Notes under the pieces: generated by a model
Told to the model about the DNA's origin: nothing
Database searches by the model: none
Seen by the model: only the letters and a program-made list of their open reading frames with translations
Position numbers and translations under genes: made by a program
Shown here: piece by piece, positions 51,248 through 60,058 of the stretch
How positions within the stretch are numbered: position 1 is the first letter of the stretch
Layout: every line of letters starts with the position of its first letter
Source: Paenibacillus ottowii
GTDB taxonomy: Bacteria > Bacillota > Bacilli > Paenibacillales > Paenibacillaceae
Direction: 5' to 3'
Length of the DNA: 64,000 nucleotides
NCBI RefSeq assembly: GCF_006874425.1
Contig: NZ_VIJZ01000009.1
Coordinates: 168,718 to 232,717, forward strand

Positions 51248-51949
51248 TTGAAGCAAAGCATGCATTCACTTCCTTTTCGAATTGTCGTACTGTTTTCGAT
51301 CCTTTACTTGTCCGCTCTTTCCATGGGTATAATCGTACATGCCGATCCGTCATTACCGATCGTATCTGAACAAGGAGTTTACGCCATCGAAGTTTACCCT
51401 CGGCAGCACCGACTTTTTGTTCGTGCCAATGGCAAAATAGTGAAAAAGTATTCGGTCGCTGTTGGCAATCATTCAACCCCTACACCCATTGGGGAATATA
51501 AAATAGTATACAAGGGGGAAAACTGGGGAGCGTCTTTTGGTCCGCGCTGGCTTGGATTAAATGTACCTTGGGGATATTACGGCATTCATGGAACAAATAG
51601 ACCATATTCTATTGGACAGCATCAAAGCCATGGTTGTATTCGAATGTGGAACCACGATGTCATGGAATTATACAATCTGGTCCCTCTAGGCACAAAAGTG
51701 ACCATATATGGCCATGTATTAGGGGAGTCTGATCGAGATCCAAAGGACTTGGCAGAAGGCGACGTCGGAGGCGCTGTGCAATTGATTCAATCTCGCTTGA
51801 AGAGCGCAGGTTACTTCAAAGGAATTTGCAACGGAAAGTTTCTCTCTGATACTACCGCGGCCTTAAAACGATATCAGCGCGATCACCAGATGCCACCAAC
51901 TGGCGTCGTCACGATAAACGAATATAAGGAATTGGGGTTAGTAGAGTAA
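51248..51949 (+). CDS. L,D-transpeptidase with peptidoglycan-binding domain
   Basis: 233-residue exported enzyme. N-terminal signal sequence (FRIVVLFSILYLSALSMGII), YkuD catalytic domain (VYAIEVYPRQHRLFVRANGK, NHSTPTPIGEYKIV) with active-site motif YGIHGTNRPYSIGQHQSHGC ending in the catalytic Cys. The C-terminal PG_binding_1 repeat is VGGAVQLIQSRLKSAGYFKG. It would form 3-3 peptidoglycan cross-links or attach proteins. The start is probably TTG 51248 (GGTGAT upstream) or ATG 51260. Monocistronic. Confidence 0.9.
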   Translation: MKQSMHSLPFRIVVLFSILYLSALSMGIIVHADPSLPIVSEQGVYAIEVYPRQHRLFVRANGKIVKKYSVAVGNHSTPTPIGEYKIVYKGENWGASFGPRWLGLNVPWGYYGIHGTNRPYSIGQHQSHGCIRMWNHDVMELYNLVPLGTKVTIYGHVLGESDRDPKDLAEGDVGGAVQLIQSRLKSAGYFKGICNGKFLSDTTAALKRYQRDHQMPPTGVVTINEYKELGLVE

Positions 51950-52097
51950 TACTTAGAAAGAAATCAGGAAGCAGACAATTAAATAGTCTACAACTTTATA
52001 CCCCGCTTTGGACTACATCTATAATGGCTTGCGTACCGCCCTACCCGGCTAAAAAGCTTCCTTGTTGTTCAACCCCATTGACAGAGGTTTCTAACTT

Positions 52098-52132
52098 AAA
52101 AAGCCCGATGATACTTGCTCATCGGGCTTTTG
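52098..52132 (-). terminator. terminator after glmS
   Basis: Stem AAAAGCCCGATGA/TCATCGGGCTTTT, 12 bp after the stop codon. Confidence 0.93.
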
Positions 52133-52144
52133 TTAAGATACTCT

Positions 52145-53977
52145 TTATTCTACAGTAACACTTTTCGCCAGGTTACGTGGTTTATCAACATCATGGCCCA
52201 GTGCAAGGGATGCGTAGTAAGCCAACAGTTGGAGAGCTATAACTGAAATAGCAGCTGACAGGATCGGAAGTGTTTTTGGAATTGCAAATACTTGATCCAC
52301 GGATTTCAGTAGCTCAACAGCATGCTCTTCATACGTGATTGCAAGCACGTCACCGCCACGAGCTTTAACTTCCTTTATGTTGCTCACGGTTTTTTCCAAC
52401 ACAGATTCCTGAGTTACCAAAGCGATAACTGGAATTCCCTCTTCGATCAATGCCAGTGTTCCATGCTTCAGCTCACCAGCAGCATATGCCTCGGAATGAA
52501 TGTAGGAGATTTCCTTAAGTTTCAGGGAACCTTCCTGTACTACAGCATAGTCCTGACCACGACCAATAAAGAACAGGTGCTTGTTGCTAGCGATTTGCTC
52601 AGCATAGGCTTTGATCGCATCTGCTTTACCCAACATCTCTTCAACTTGCTCTGGCAGTGATTCCATAGCAGCCAGCACATGAGCTACTTGCTCATCCGTT
52701 TGTGTGCCGCGTACTTGAGCCAGATACAGACCCAACAGATAAAATGCAATCAACTGGGAAGAATACGCTTTGGTGGAGGCTACGGCAATTTCCGGCCCTG
52801 CCAGTGTAACCAATACGTCATCTGCATCACGGGCGATGGAACTGCCAACTACGTTTGTAATCGCCAGTACATGTGCCCCGTTGGCTTGTGCTTCACGCAG
52901 TGCAGCCAGGGTATCAGCAGTTTCACCGGATTGACTCACCACGATCACCAAGGTCTCTGGTGTCACGATTGGGGAACGGTAACGATATTCGGAAGCTACA
53001 TCGTTTTCTACTGGAATACGAGCAAGACTTTCGATCACCGTACGGCCAATCAAACCAGCATTGTAAGCTGTACCACACGCTACAATTTGAATATTGCGGA
53101 TATTTTTAATTTGTTCTTCGGTCAGCTTCAGCTCTGGAAGAACAACTTTTTTAGTGCCTTTATCGATACGGCCCAACATCGTATCACGGTAAGCCTTAGG
53201 TTGTTCATGGATTTCTTTCAACATGAAATGCTCATAGCCGCCTTTTTCTGCTGTTACAGCATCCCATTCGACATGAATCATTTCCCGAGAAATAAATTGA
53301 CCTTCGATTGTCATTAATTCGACAGCATCACTAGTCAGAACAGCCATTTCGCCATCATTCAAAATAAATACATTGCGTGTATATTTCAGAATAGCCGGAA
53401 TGTCGGAACCAATAAAGTTCTCGCCTTCTCCCACACCAATAACCAGCGGACTGGCTTGGCGAACAGCTACCAGCTTATTAGGCTCGTGCTCAGTCAGCAC
53501 TCCCAGTGCAAAAGCACCGCGCATAAAGGTAATTGCCTTTTGTACTGCTTTAACAATATCCCCTTTATACTCACGAGCAACCAGATGGGAAATGACTTCT
53601 GTATCCGTTTCGGAAATAAAGGTATGACCTTCGCTGATCAGCTGTTCCTTCAATTCCAAATAGTTCTCAATAATTCCGTTGTGAACTACAGAAAACTTTT
53701 GGCTCTCATCCAAATGAGGATGGGAGTTTTCATCAGAAGGCTTACCGTGTGTTGCCCAACGTGTATGCCCGATACCTGCATGGCCTACCAACGGCGTACC
53801 ATCCAGTTTAGCTTCCAGATTCGCCAGACGACCTTTCGCCTTGGCTACTTGCAGTCCTGCATCTGTAAACACGGCAATACCCGCAGAGTCATACCCCCGG
53901 TACTCCAGCTTCTTCAGTCCGTCAATCAATACCTCTTGCGTATTCTGATTACCAATATATCCTACAATGCCACACAT
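52145..53977 (-). CDS. glmS: glucosamine-fructose-6-phosphate aminotransferase
   Basis: First enzyme of UDP-GlcNAc synthesis: fructose-6-phosphate plus glutamine to glucosamine-6-phosphate. 610 residues. The N-terminal glutaminase begins MCGIVGYIGNQNTQEVLIDG, so Cys becomes the N-terminal nucleophile, with GHTRWATHGKPSDENSHPH. Two SIS isomerase domains follow (VACGTAYNAGLIGRTVIESL, VVSQSGETADTLAALREA) with the end DVDKPRNLAKSVTVE. GGGAGG precedes the ATG at 53977. Its leader carries a glmS ribozyme and its own promoter, so the enzyme is feedback-controlled at mRNA level by glucosamine-6-phosphate. Confidence 0.97.
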   Translation of the reverse strand: MCGIVGYIGNQNTQEVLIDGLKKLEYRGYDSAGIAVFTDAGLQVAKAKGRLANLEAKLDGTPLVGHAGIGHTRWATHGKPSDENSHPHLDESQKFSVVHNGIIENYLELKEQLISEGHTFISETDTEVISHLVAREYKGDIVKAVQKAITFMRGAFALGVLTEHEPNKLVAVRQASPLVIGVGEGENFIGSDIPAILKYTRNVFILNDGEMAVLTSDAVELMTIEGQFISREMIHVEWDAVTAEKGGYEHFMLKEIHEQPKAYRDTMLGRIDKGTKKVVLPELKLTEEQIKNIRNIQIVACGTAYNAGLIGRTVIESLARIPVENDVASEYRYRSPIVTPETLVIVVSQSGETADTLAALREAQANGAHVLAITNVVGSSIARDADDVLVTLAGPEIAVASTKAYSSQLIAFYLLGLYLAQVRGTQTDEQVAHVLAAMESLPEQVEEMLGKADAIKAYAEQIASNKHLFFIGRGQDYAVVQEGSLKLKEISYIHSEAYAAGELKHGTLALIEEGIPVIALVTQESVLEKTVSNIKEVKARGGDVLAITYEEHAVELLKSVDQVFAIPKTLPILSAAISVIALQLLAYYASLALGHDVDKPRNLAKSVTVE

Positions 53978-54249
53978 ATTCGTTATCCTCCCGATCATCA
54001 TTTCACAAGACGACTCATCACAGGATTAACGTGTGCGGTAGATTGTGGAATAAAGTTCATTCATCTATGAAGTTGTCAATGATAACTATAAAATTTACAG
54101 GCATCTCTTCACGAATGTAACGAAATTCCCAAACCGCGCACGCCAATGATGATGGCCGCACATTCATGAAATGAATCTTATAATTTAGATTATAAAATAA
54201 TAAGGGCATCTACCGGTGCGTTGTGTAAACAGTTGCCTGTTCATTTTCC

Positions 54250-54416
54250 GCTGCCGGTTTACGGGTTGATGCTTCACCGGAAGGTCCCCGCCGAATGTTT
54301 CGAACACCTTCACCTCGTCAGCTTACTTTGTCGTGAACTGATAGCGGCAATATCATCTCATCGGAATCTATTGCTTCTCCACCAAGTTCCCCCGCACAAA
54401 ATCAAGCTCTGGCGCT
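54250..54416 (-). ncRNA. glmS ribozyme-riboswitch
   Basis: Minus-strand leader of glmS. The cleavage-site context AAGCGCCAGAG, GACGAGGTG with AAGGTGTTCGAA, TTCGGCGGGGACCTTCCGG and the P4-like CCGGTGAAG...CCGTAAACCGG follow the order of the B. subtilis ribozyme. The expected cut is between A 54416 and G 54415. Glucosamine-6-phosphate acts as cofactor; the cut mRNA is then degraded. The 3' boundary is approximate. Confidence 0.92.
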
Positions 54417-54472
54417 TGTATTACGTTACCTCACAATCCTCGCTTTCTCTATTTGAGTCACAACATCCCTAT

Positions 54473-54501
54473 ATTATATTCAGCAGAGCATCATTTGGCA
54501 A
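54473..54501 (-). promoter_or_regulatory. glmS promoter
   Basis: Minus strand: -35 TTGCCA, 17-bp spacer, -10 TATAAT. The start of transcription would fall about 50 nt upstream of the ribozyme cleavage site. Confidence 0.8.
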
Positions 54502-54557
54502 TGACACTTTATTCATAATTAAACCCTACAGGCAATGAATCGTTAATGAATAACCGC

Positions 54558-54599
54558 AAACGCGGTTGCCTGCTTAGGTTTAACAGGCAACCCACGTTT
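54558..54599 (-). terminator. hairpin after glmM
   Basis: Stem GGTTGCCTG/CAGGCAACC, extended by ACG/CGT, 9 bp after the glmM stop. There is little T-tract, so termination may be incomplete and readthrough into glmS is possible. Confidence 0.55.
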
Positions 54600-54607
54600 A
54601 CAAAATT

Positions 54608-55948
54608 TTAAACTAATTCTTTTTTCACGACGTCTACGATCTGTCCGACGAATTGCTCCAGTTCATCCTTATCCGGGCCTTCGGCCATCACACGAATAAG
54701 CGACTCTGTACCTGAAGCACGGACCAATACGCGCCCATTATCGCCCAATTGTTGTTCCACCTGCTCAATGGCTTCTGCAATCGCAGGATTCCCCTCATAA
54801 TTGCGTTTGTCCTGCACACGCACATTTACAAGCACTTGCGGATATTGTTTCATAAGCGATTTTAGTTCACTCATCTTCTTGCCGGAAGCTTTCAGCGTAT
54901 CTACTAGTTGTATCCCCGTCAGCATGCCATCACCTGTCGTGTTGTGATCCAGGAAGATAACATGACCAGACTGCTCACCGCCCAGATTGAATCCACCCCG
55001 TCGCATTTCTTCCATCACATAACGATCTCCAACCGCGGTTTTTGCAGTCTTAAGAGCTAGTTTTTCAGTAGCTTTGTAGAAACCGATATTACTCATTACT
55101 GTCGAGACAATAGTGCTATCCTTGAGTTTGCCAGCGCGGTTCATTGCGTCTCCGCAAATACAGAGAATGTAGTCTCCATCTACCTCTTCCCCGTTTTCAT
55201 CAATTGCGATCAGGCGGTCGGCATCCCCATCAAAGGCAAGCCCAATATCCGCTTTCAAGCGAAGCACTTCTTCTTTCAGCTTTTCAGGATGAGTCGAGCC
55301 GCAATGGTCATTGATATTCAATCCGTTTGGCTCCGCGCCGATCGTGTGCACTTCAGCTCCCAAATCCGCAAAGAGTTTCGGCGCCAATTCATAAGCTGCT
55401 CCGTTTGCACAGTCCAATACTATTTTTAAGCCTTCAAAAGAATGGCTAATTGTTGTTTTCAAAAACTCCAGATAATCATAGCGGGAATGCTCGTCTACAA
55501 CGACCGTGCCCAATCCGCTGCCAATTGGACGAGGCAATTGGTCTTCTTTTGCATCCATGAGCTCTTCAATTTTCAATTCCGTTTCATCGGTTAATTTGAA
55601 CCCATCGCCGCCAAAAAACTTAATCCCGTTGTCCTCAACAGGATTGTGGGATGCCGAAATCATTACCCCAGCGTCCGCTTTCAATTGTCGTGTGAGATAG
55701 GCCACCCCAGGCGTCGAAACAATACCTAGACGTACCACATTAGCCCCGATAGACAACAAACCGGCTACTAATGCCGACTCCAACATCAGTCCGGATATCC
55801 GTGTATCCATGCCAATAACAACTGTTGGTTTCTCTACATTACCTGCTAAAACATATCCGCCGCAGCGGCCAATACTATATGCCAGTTCAGCTGTAAGTTC
55901 CTGATTAGCAACGCCTCGTACACCATCTGTACCAAAATATTTCCCCAT
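54608..55948 (-). CDS. glmM: phosphoglucosamine mutase
   Basis: Converts glucosamine-6-phosphate to glucosamine-1-phosphate. 446 residues: MGKYFGTDGVRGVANQELTA, phosphoserine loop GVMISASHNPVEDNGIKFFG, metal loop GLAFDGDADRLIAIDENG, sugar loop NLGGEQSGHVI and phosphate loop VLVRASGTESLIRVMAEG. Downstream of cdaR (60-bp gap) and upstream of glmS. In Firmicutes GlmM also binds and inhibits CdaA, which fits this gene order. Confidence 0.97.
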   Translation of the reverse strand: MGKYFGTDGVRGVANQELTAELAYSIGRCGGYVLAGNVEKPTVVIGMDTRISGLMLESALVAGLLSIGANVVRLGIVSTPGVAYLTRQLKADAGVMISASHNPVEDNGIKFFGGDGFKLTDETELKIEELMDAKEDQLPRPIGSGLGTVVVDEHSRYDYLEFLKTTISHSFEGLKIVLDCANGAAYELAPKLFADLGAEVHTIGAEPNGLNINDHCGSTHPEKLKEEVLRLKADIGLAFDGDADRLIAIDENGEEVDGDYILCICGDAMNRAGKLKDSTIVSTVMSNIGFYKATEKLALKTAKTAVGDRYVMEEMRRGGFNLGGEQSGHVIFLDHNTTGDGMLTGIQLVDTLKASGKKMSELKSLMKQYPQVLVNVRVQDKRNYEGNPAIAEAIEQVEQQLGDNGRVLVRASGTESLIRVMAEGPDKDELEQFVGQIVDVVKKELV

Positions 55949-56008
55949 GTAAAATGACTCCCTTTTTTTGTCTAATAAATCTTGATCCTTTACTACAGAT
56001 AAAACATG

Positions 56009-57475
56009 TTATGGCTGACTGCCCTCCGAGGTTCCAGTCACAGAAGATTCTGCGCCGTTATGAGGACTAGTTTTATCCTCCGCAGCTGCGTTGTCCCCGG
56101 TATTAGCGTCAGAGTTACCACCTTGATTGCCTTGCCCCTCCTGTGGCCTCTCCTGCCCCTTATCACCACCAGAGGGGTTTGATTCATTCTCACTGTTCGG
56201 ATTCGTTACAGCAGGTGTAGAAGGGCCCTCAATGTTTACCGTTGCTTTGAGTTGGCTGGCATTCCCGACTTGCGTAATGTATTTGGGCAAGCCTACTTTC
56301 AGAGTAACCTCGTGTTGACCAGCGGAGAGGCCACTTATATTTGCCACCAAACTAACGTCATCATTGGTTAAGTTGTTTACCAGATCCTGCGGACCCTTCA
56401 CAGTAACATCCATCGTCTTGCCTGCGGGTGCTGTAACAGTCGCATTCGCTCCATCTCCTGCACCTTGTAAAACAATTGGGATGCCTGACAGCGTCCGTTC
56501 CGTGTCTGTAACTTCATTGGAAGGAACGACGGTCACCTGAATTTGTATTGACCCTGGCTCGATTTTATCAGAACCTGAGGGAGCTGCCAAATTAGCTTGA
56601 ACCGCGCGGGTCCCCGCTTCCGTAAATTGACTTAGATCAAGTGTTGCCGTCACATAAGAGCTGAGACTGCTTAGTACATCCTGTGATGCATATACTGCTG
56701 CTTCTTTCACGTTCGCGTTTACTTTTGAAAGCGCTAATCCATCAGGTAATTCCCCAGAATATACTATTTTGACAGGCACAGACTTCGCCTGCTGAGTGAC
56801 CGGGATTTCAACAGCCACAGTGGATGGCTCTATGACCGCACCTGTGAGTTCCTGTCCCTTTTTGTTATAAGCCTTCAGTTTTACACGTTTCTGTTCAAAC
56901 TTTTCTGAGATACCATCCGTGTTCACAGCCCCTTGTACCACAGTGACGGTATTCAACTGGCTTTTGGGTAAAGTCACCTTTACCGTTTGAGGAGTTATCA
57001 CAGGCTTTCCAAGCTGTAGCCCCGCATCCGGATTACCTTTAGGTAATATAGATACATTAAATGATTTCGTCTGTTTTTCCTCAATTGTTACTGTAACACG
57101 GTTAGGAGTCATCGATACCAATTCCACCCCATCCGGCAAATCCGGTTCAAGTGGTAATGTTTTTGTACCTGCTCCCAAGCCGTTTAGGTTTAGTTTGGCC
57201 TGATAATTATCCGCGAAAAAAGTAGTCAGGACAGATCGCTGTCCTCTGACCTCCATCTTTACATGATCAGTGTCCATCGTAGACAGCACATATTTTGATT
57301 CGTCCAGACCACTAGCCTGTATGGCCACATTATCAATTATTTTATTATTATAAGAAACGGTTAACGTAGACGAAGGTGTACCTGTATCCAGATGAACCAT
57401 TCCCCACAGCATTATAGCAACCGCAAGCGCCAAAATCTTGGAAATCGTATTATTGTTAATCCATTTGTCCATCAT
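56009..57475 (-). CDS. cdaR: CdaR (YbbR-domain regulator of diadenylate cyclase)
   Basis: 488-residue membrane-anchored protein: one N-terminal helix (ISKILALAVAIMLWGMVHLD), then about four YbbR repeats outside the membrane (PDGVELVSMTPNRVTVTIEE and related). A low-complexity Asn/Gly/Glu/Ser-rich tail (about 60 residues) ends the protein. It modulates CdaA activity. Start overlaps the cdaA stop by 4 bp. The acidic tail is longer than I would expect and may be strain-variable. Confidence 0.93.
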   Translation of the reverse strand: MMDKWINNNTISKILALAVAIMLWGMVHLDTGTPSSTLTVSYNNKIIDNVAIQASGLDESKYVLSTMDTDHVKMEVRGQRSVLTTFFADNYQAKLNLNGLGAGTKTLPLEPDLPDGVELVSMTPNRVTVTIEEKQTKSFNVSILPKGNPDAGLQLGKPVITPQTVKVTLPKSQLNTVTVVQGAVNTDGISEKFEQKRVKLKAYNKKGQELTGAVIEPSTVAVEIPVTQQAKSVPVKIVYSGELPDGLALSKVNANVKEAAVYASQDVLSSLSSYVTATLDLSQFTEAGTRAVQANLAAPSGSDKIEPGSIQIQVTVVPSNEVTDTERTLSGIPIVLQGAGDGANATVTAPAGKTMDVTVKGPQDLVNNLTNDDVSLVANISGLSAGQHEVTLKVGLPKYITQVGNASQLKATVNIEGPSTPAVTNPNSENESNPSGGDKGQERPQEGQGNQGGNSDANTGDNAAAEDKTSPHNGAESSVTGTSEGSQP

Positions 57476-58305
57476 GAATTTCCACGGCCTCCCCTCCGAT
57501 TCCAGAATGAGCCGCGTTTTTCCTTCAAAGACGGTGTTGGCCGCAACTCCTCGTACAGCTTGGAGATTAGGGATTCTTCCTTAATGTCACGCACGACCTG
57601 TCCATTGATAGCCAACGAAATTTGGCCTGTTTCCTCCGATACCACGACGGTTACGGCATCCGTTACCTCACTGACCCCAATCGCAGCCCGATGACGTGTT
57701 CCCAACTCCTTGCTAATGAAGGGATTTTCCGATAACGGCAAATAGCAGGCCGCAGAGGCAATCTGTTTATTTTGTATAATCACCGCACCATCATGCAAAG
57801 GCGTATTGGGAATGAAGATGTTAATTAACAGTTCAGAACTAACTACAGCCTGTGTCTTGATACCAGACTCCGTATATTCGTTCAGCCCTGTCTCGCGCTC
57901 GAATACGACCAATGCTCCTATTTTTCTACGTGATAAATAATTCAGCGCCTTAATCATTTCTCCAATTAACTTATTGATTTCTTCATCATCTACTGACGAA
58001 CGCCCAAATAGTTTACCACGCCCCAACTGCTCTAAAGCACGACGTAACTCAGGCTGAAAAATAATAAAAATAGCCACTACACCAAAGGTGAACATCTGAT
58101 TCATCAACCACTTGAGCGTGTACAAATCAAACCAGGTGCTAACCGCCCAAATAACGACCAAGAACAGAATTCCTTTTAACAATTGAACTGCCCGCGTTCC
58201 GCGAACAAGTAAAATAAGCTGATACATAATGTAGGTTACGATCAAAATGTCGATAATATCTTTAATGGACTCTTTCCAAGTCAGGTCCGCAAAATAATCC
58301 AACAT
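57472..58305 (-). CDS. cdaA: diadenylate cyclase CdaA (c-di-AMP synthase)
   Basis: Membrane enzyme making c-di-AMP from two ATP. 277 residues: three N-terminal membrane helices (IKDIIDILIVTYIMYQLILL onward), then the DAC domain with TPLHDGAVIIQNKQIASAAC (DGA motif) and ELGTRHRAAIGVSEVTDAVT (RHR motif). The start at 58305 is supported by GGGGG 7 nt upstream; earlier in-frame ATGs are not. First gene of cdaA-cdaR-glmM, the standard Firmicute arrangement linking c-di-AMP to potassium, osmotic and cell-wall homeostasis. Confidence 0.96.
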   Translation of the reverse strand: MLDYFADLTWKESIKDIIDILIVTYIMYQLILLVRGTRAVQLLKGILFLVVIWAVSTWFDLYTLKWLMNQMFTFGVVAIFIIFQPELRRALEQLGRGKLFGRSSVDDEEINKLIGEMIKALNYLSRRKIGALVVFERETGLNEYTESGIKTQAVVSSELLINIFIPNTPLHDGAVIIQNKQIASAACYLPLSENPFISKELGTRHRAAIGVSEVTDAVTVVVSEETGQISLAINGQVVRDIKEESLISKLYEELRPTPSLKEKRGSFWNRRGGRGNS

Positions 58306-58462
58306 GCGCATGCCCCCGCAATTTTCTGTAGTGAGTGGGTGTAATATGTACACAGTATGCTCTCTCTATCTAGGTTATAACGATCAGGCTCGCGTTGCAA
58401 GCTGTGCGACAAAAGAACCTCCAAAATCAGTAAAATACAGTACAAATCTCCATCTTCATATA

Positions 58463-58495
58463 CAAAAAAACGCCTTTTCCAGCGGAAAGAGGCGC
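58463..58495 (-). terminator. terminator after rsiW
   Basis: Stem CGCCTCTTTCC/GGAAAAGGCG (one mismatch) and a run of seven T on the minus strand. Confidence 0.88.
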
Positions 58496-58526
58496 TCGAT
58501 ATCGTTCTTGCCATTTGAAGCTTCTC

Positions 58527-59150
58527 TTAAGGAGAAGACGGTCCCCCGAACAAATCGGTAACCTTGTACCAAATCCAGTCCAAAGTTTGATCGATACTTT
58601 TAACCTGTCCTGCAATATGGGCGGTTGAAGCTTGATAGTAAGAGCCATCAATCACAGTAACATTTCCTTCCACATCACCGTATACACGGGCCTCACCATT
58701 TTGTACTGTTAAATCTCCGGCAATGGATTTTCCTTCAGGTACAATTACAGTATCGCCTTGAATCACAACTTGATCTAGATTGCTTCCTTTGACTACCAAT
58801 TGATGATCCGTGCTGGAAAAGCTGGCCATACTTGAGCATATCACAATAAGGAAGAAAGCAGCGGCTGTTACAGCGGGATGCCTCTTCACCCAAGTTAGCA
58901 TAGGCACCGCAGGTTGTCTTTTATGCGGCGGCAAAGCATTCATAATGCGAAATGTCAGCTCATCTGATACACACGGCACTTGATGATAGCGTGTACCGTA
59001 AAGCATCGCATCCGTCCGCTCCAGCTCTTTAAAACGCATGCGGCATTCCGGGCAGTCTAACAAGTGTTGTTCCAACTCATGTTTGTCCTGCTCAGACAGG
59101 TCGCCATCTAGATAGTCATGCATAAAAGAGACGGCTTGTTTGCAATCCAT
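58527..59150 (-). CDS. rsiW: anti-sigma-W factor
   Basis: 207-residue membrane anti-sigma factor. The N-terminal zinc-finger anti-sigma domain has the HxxxCxxC core (QHLLDCPECRMRF). One membrane helix follows (PAVTAAAFFLIVICSSMASF). The outer part reads IQGDTVIVPEGKSIAGDLTV, QNGEARVYGDVEGNVTVIDG, a repeated beta pattern like polymer-forming (bactofilin-type) domains rather than the B. subtilis RsiW ectodomain. Start ATG 59150 has AAAGGA 9 nt upstream. Second gene of the sigW-rsiW operon; it would be destroyed by regulated proteolysis under envelope stress. Confidence 0.88.
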   Translation of the reverse strand: MDCKQAVSFMHDYLDGDLSEQDKHELEQHLLDCPECRMRFKELERTDAMLYGTRYHQVPCVSDELTFRIMNALPPHKRQPAVPMLTWVKRHPAVTAAAFFLIVICSSMASFSSTDHQLVVKGSNLDQVVIQGDTVIVPEGKSIAGDLTVQNGEARVYGDVEGNVTVIDGSYYQASTAHIAGQVKSIDQTLDWIWYKVTDLFGGPSSP

Positions 59151-59300
59151 ATGAGCCAATCCTTTCTAATATTCTTCCGTGTTTCTCAACATAACATGCT
59201 CCGGCTTAGAAACTTTGCTCATCTTACATACGTTACAACGGGCATTATGTTTCATAAAAACATCTAGGCAGGCACTTTTCCTAGAATGTATGCACATTAT

Positions 59301-59867
59301 TTATAGCTTGTGCTCCAGTTTTTTGCGTAGAAAATCCCGTCCCCTGTGTACTCTTGTCTTAATTGTGGTAACTGGGAGATTGAGCACGTCGCTAATTTCC
59401 TGCAAGGAAAGCTCCTGCAAGTACCGTAAAACCATAATCGTCTTGTATTTATCCGGAAGACTGTCAATGGCGTCATGAATCAAAGCTTGCGTTTCCGACA
59501 ACAGCGTACTCCCTTCAGGGGTAAGCTCATCGCTGGCAAGCATGGCGTACCCATCAACACCTTCCTGATCATTCATTTCAGCATCCAGTGAGTATGTAGG
59601 TTTTCTTCTTCGCAGACGATCAATGCACAGATTTGTAGCAATCCGATAAATCCAGGTTGAGAACTTCTGCCCATGGTCATACTTTTCCAAATTTCGATAC
59701 ACACGCAAAAAGGTTTCCTGCACCAAATCCTCCGCCTCATGACGATTACCTAGCATCCGGTAGGAAAGATGAAAAATCCGATCTTTATATAACTCGACTA
59801 ACTCCGCAAAAGCTCGCTGATCACCTTTCTGCACCAGCCTAACCAAGCGGCTTTCCATATTATCCAC
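59301..59867 (-). CDS. sigW: ECF sigma factor SigW
   Basis: 188-residue extracytoplasmic-function sigma factor. Region 2: DRIFHLSYRMLGNRHEAEDL, VQETFLRVYRNLEKYDHGQK, FSTWIYRIATNLCIDRLRRR. Region 4: SLPDKYKTIMVLRYLQELSL, QEISDVLNLPVTTIKTRVHR. I choose GTG 59867 (GGGGGAG six nt upstream), giving a length like B. subtilis SigW (187). Gene order sigW-rsiW-cdaA-cdaR-glmM-glmS is the same as in B. subtilis. I could not see a clear sigma-W autoregulatory promoter upstream. Confidence 0.92.
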   Translation of the reverse strand: MDNMESRLVRLVQKGDQRAFAELVELYKDRIFHLSYRMLGNRHEAEDLVQETFLRVYRNLEKYDHGQKFSTWIYRIATNLCIDRLRRRKPTYSLDAEMNDQEGVDGYAMLASDELTPEGSTLLSETQALIHDAIDSLPDKYKTIMVLRYLQELSLQEISDVLNLPVTTIKTRVHRGRDFLRKKLEHKL

Positions 59868-60004
59868 TCTATACTCCCCCAGACTTGCTGATGGGTTACT
59901 TATTACATGTTTATGATTATTCATCGTAGTTTAATTTTATCCAGAAATCAACTGAAGTGGGGACACAGTTAACAAATACACCAGACATCACTATAAACAC
60001 AGCA

Positions 60005-60034
60005 CAATCGGGCACTCCAGAGAGTACCCGATTG
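60005..60034 (-). terminator. hairpin after ppc
   Basis: Stem CAATCGGG.ACTC/GAGT.CCCGATTG with one mismatch, 24 bp after the stop; no T-tract on the minus strand. Confidence 0.5.
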
Positions 60035-60058
60035 CCTGTATCATCCAGCCACTCTATA

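Noticed and set aside
59868..59960. Sigma-W autoregulatory promoter before sigW
   Set aside because: No convincing TGAAAC...CGTA pair at proper spacing; only weak partial matches.
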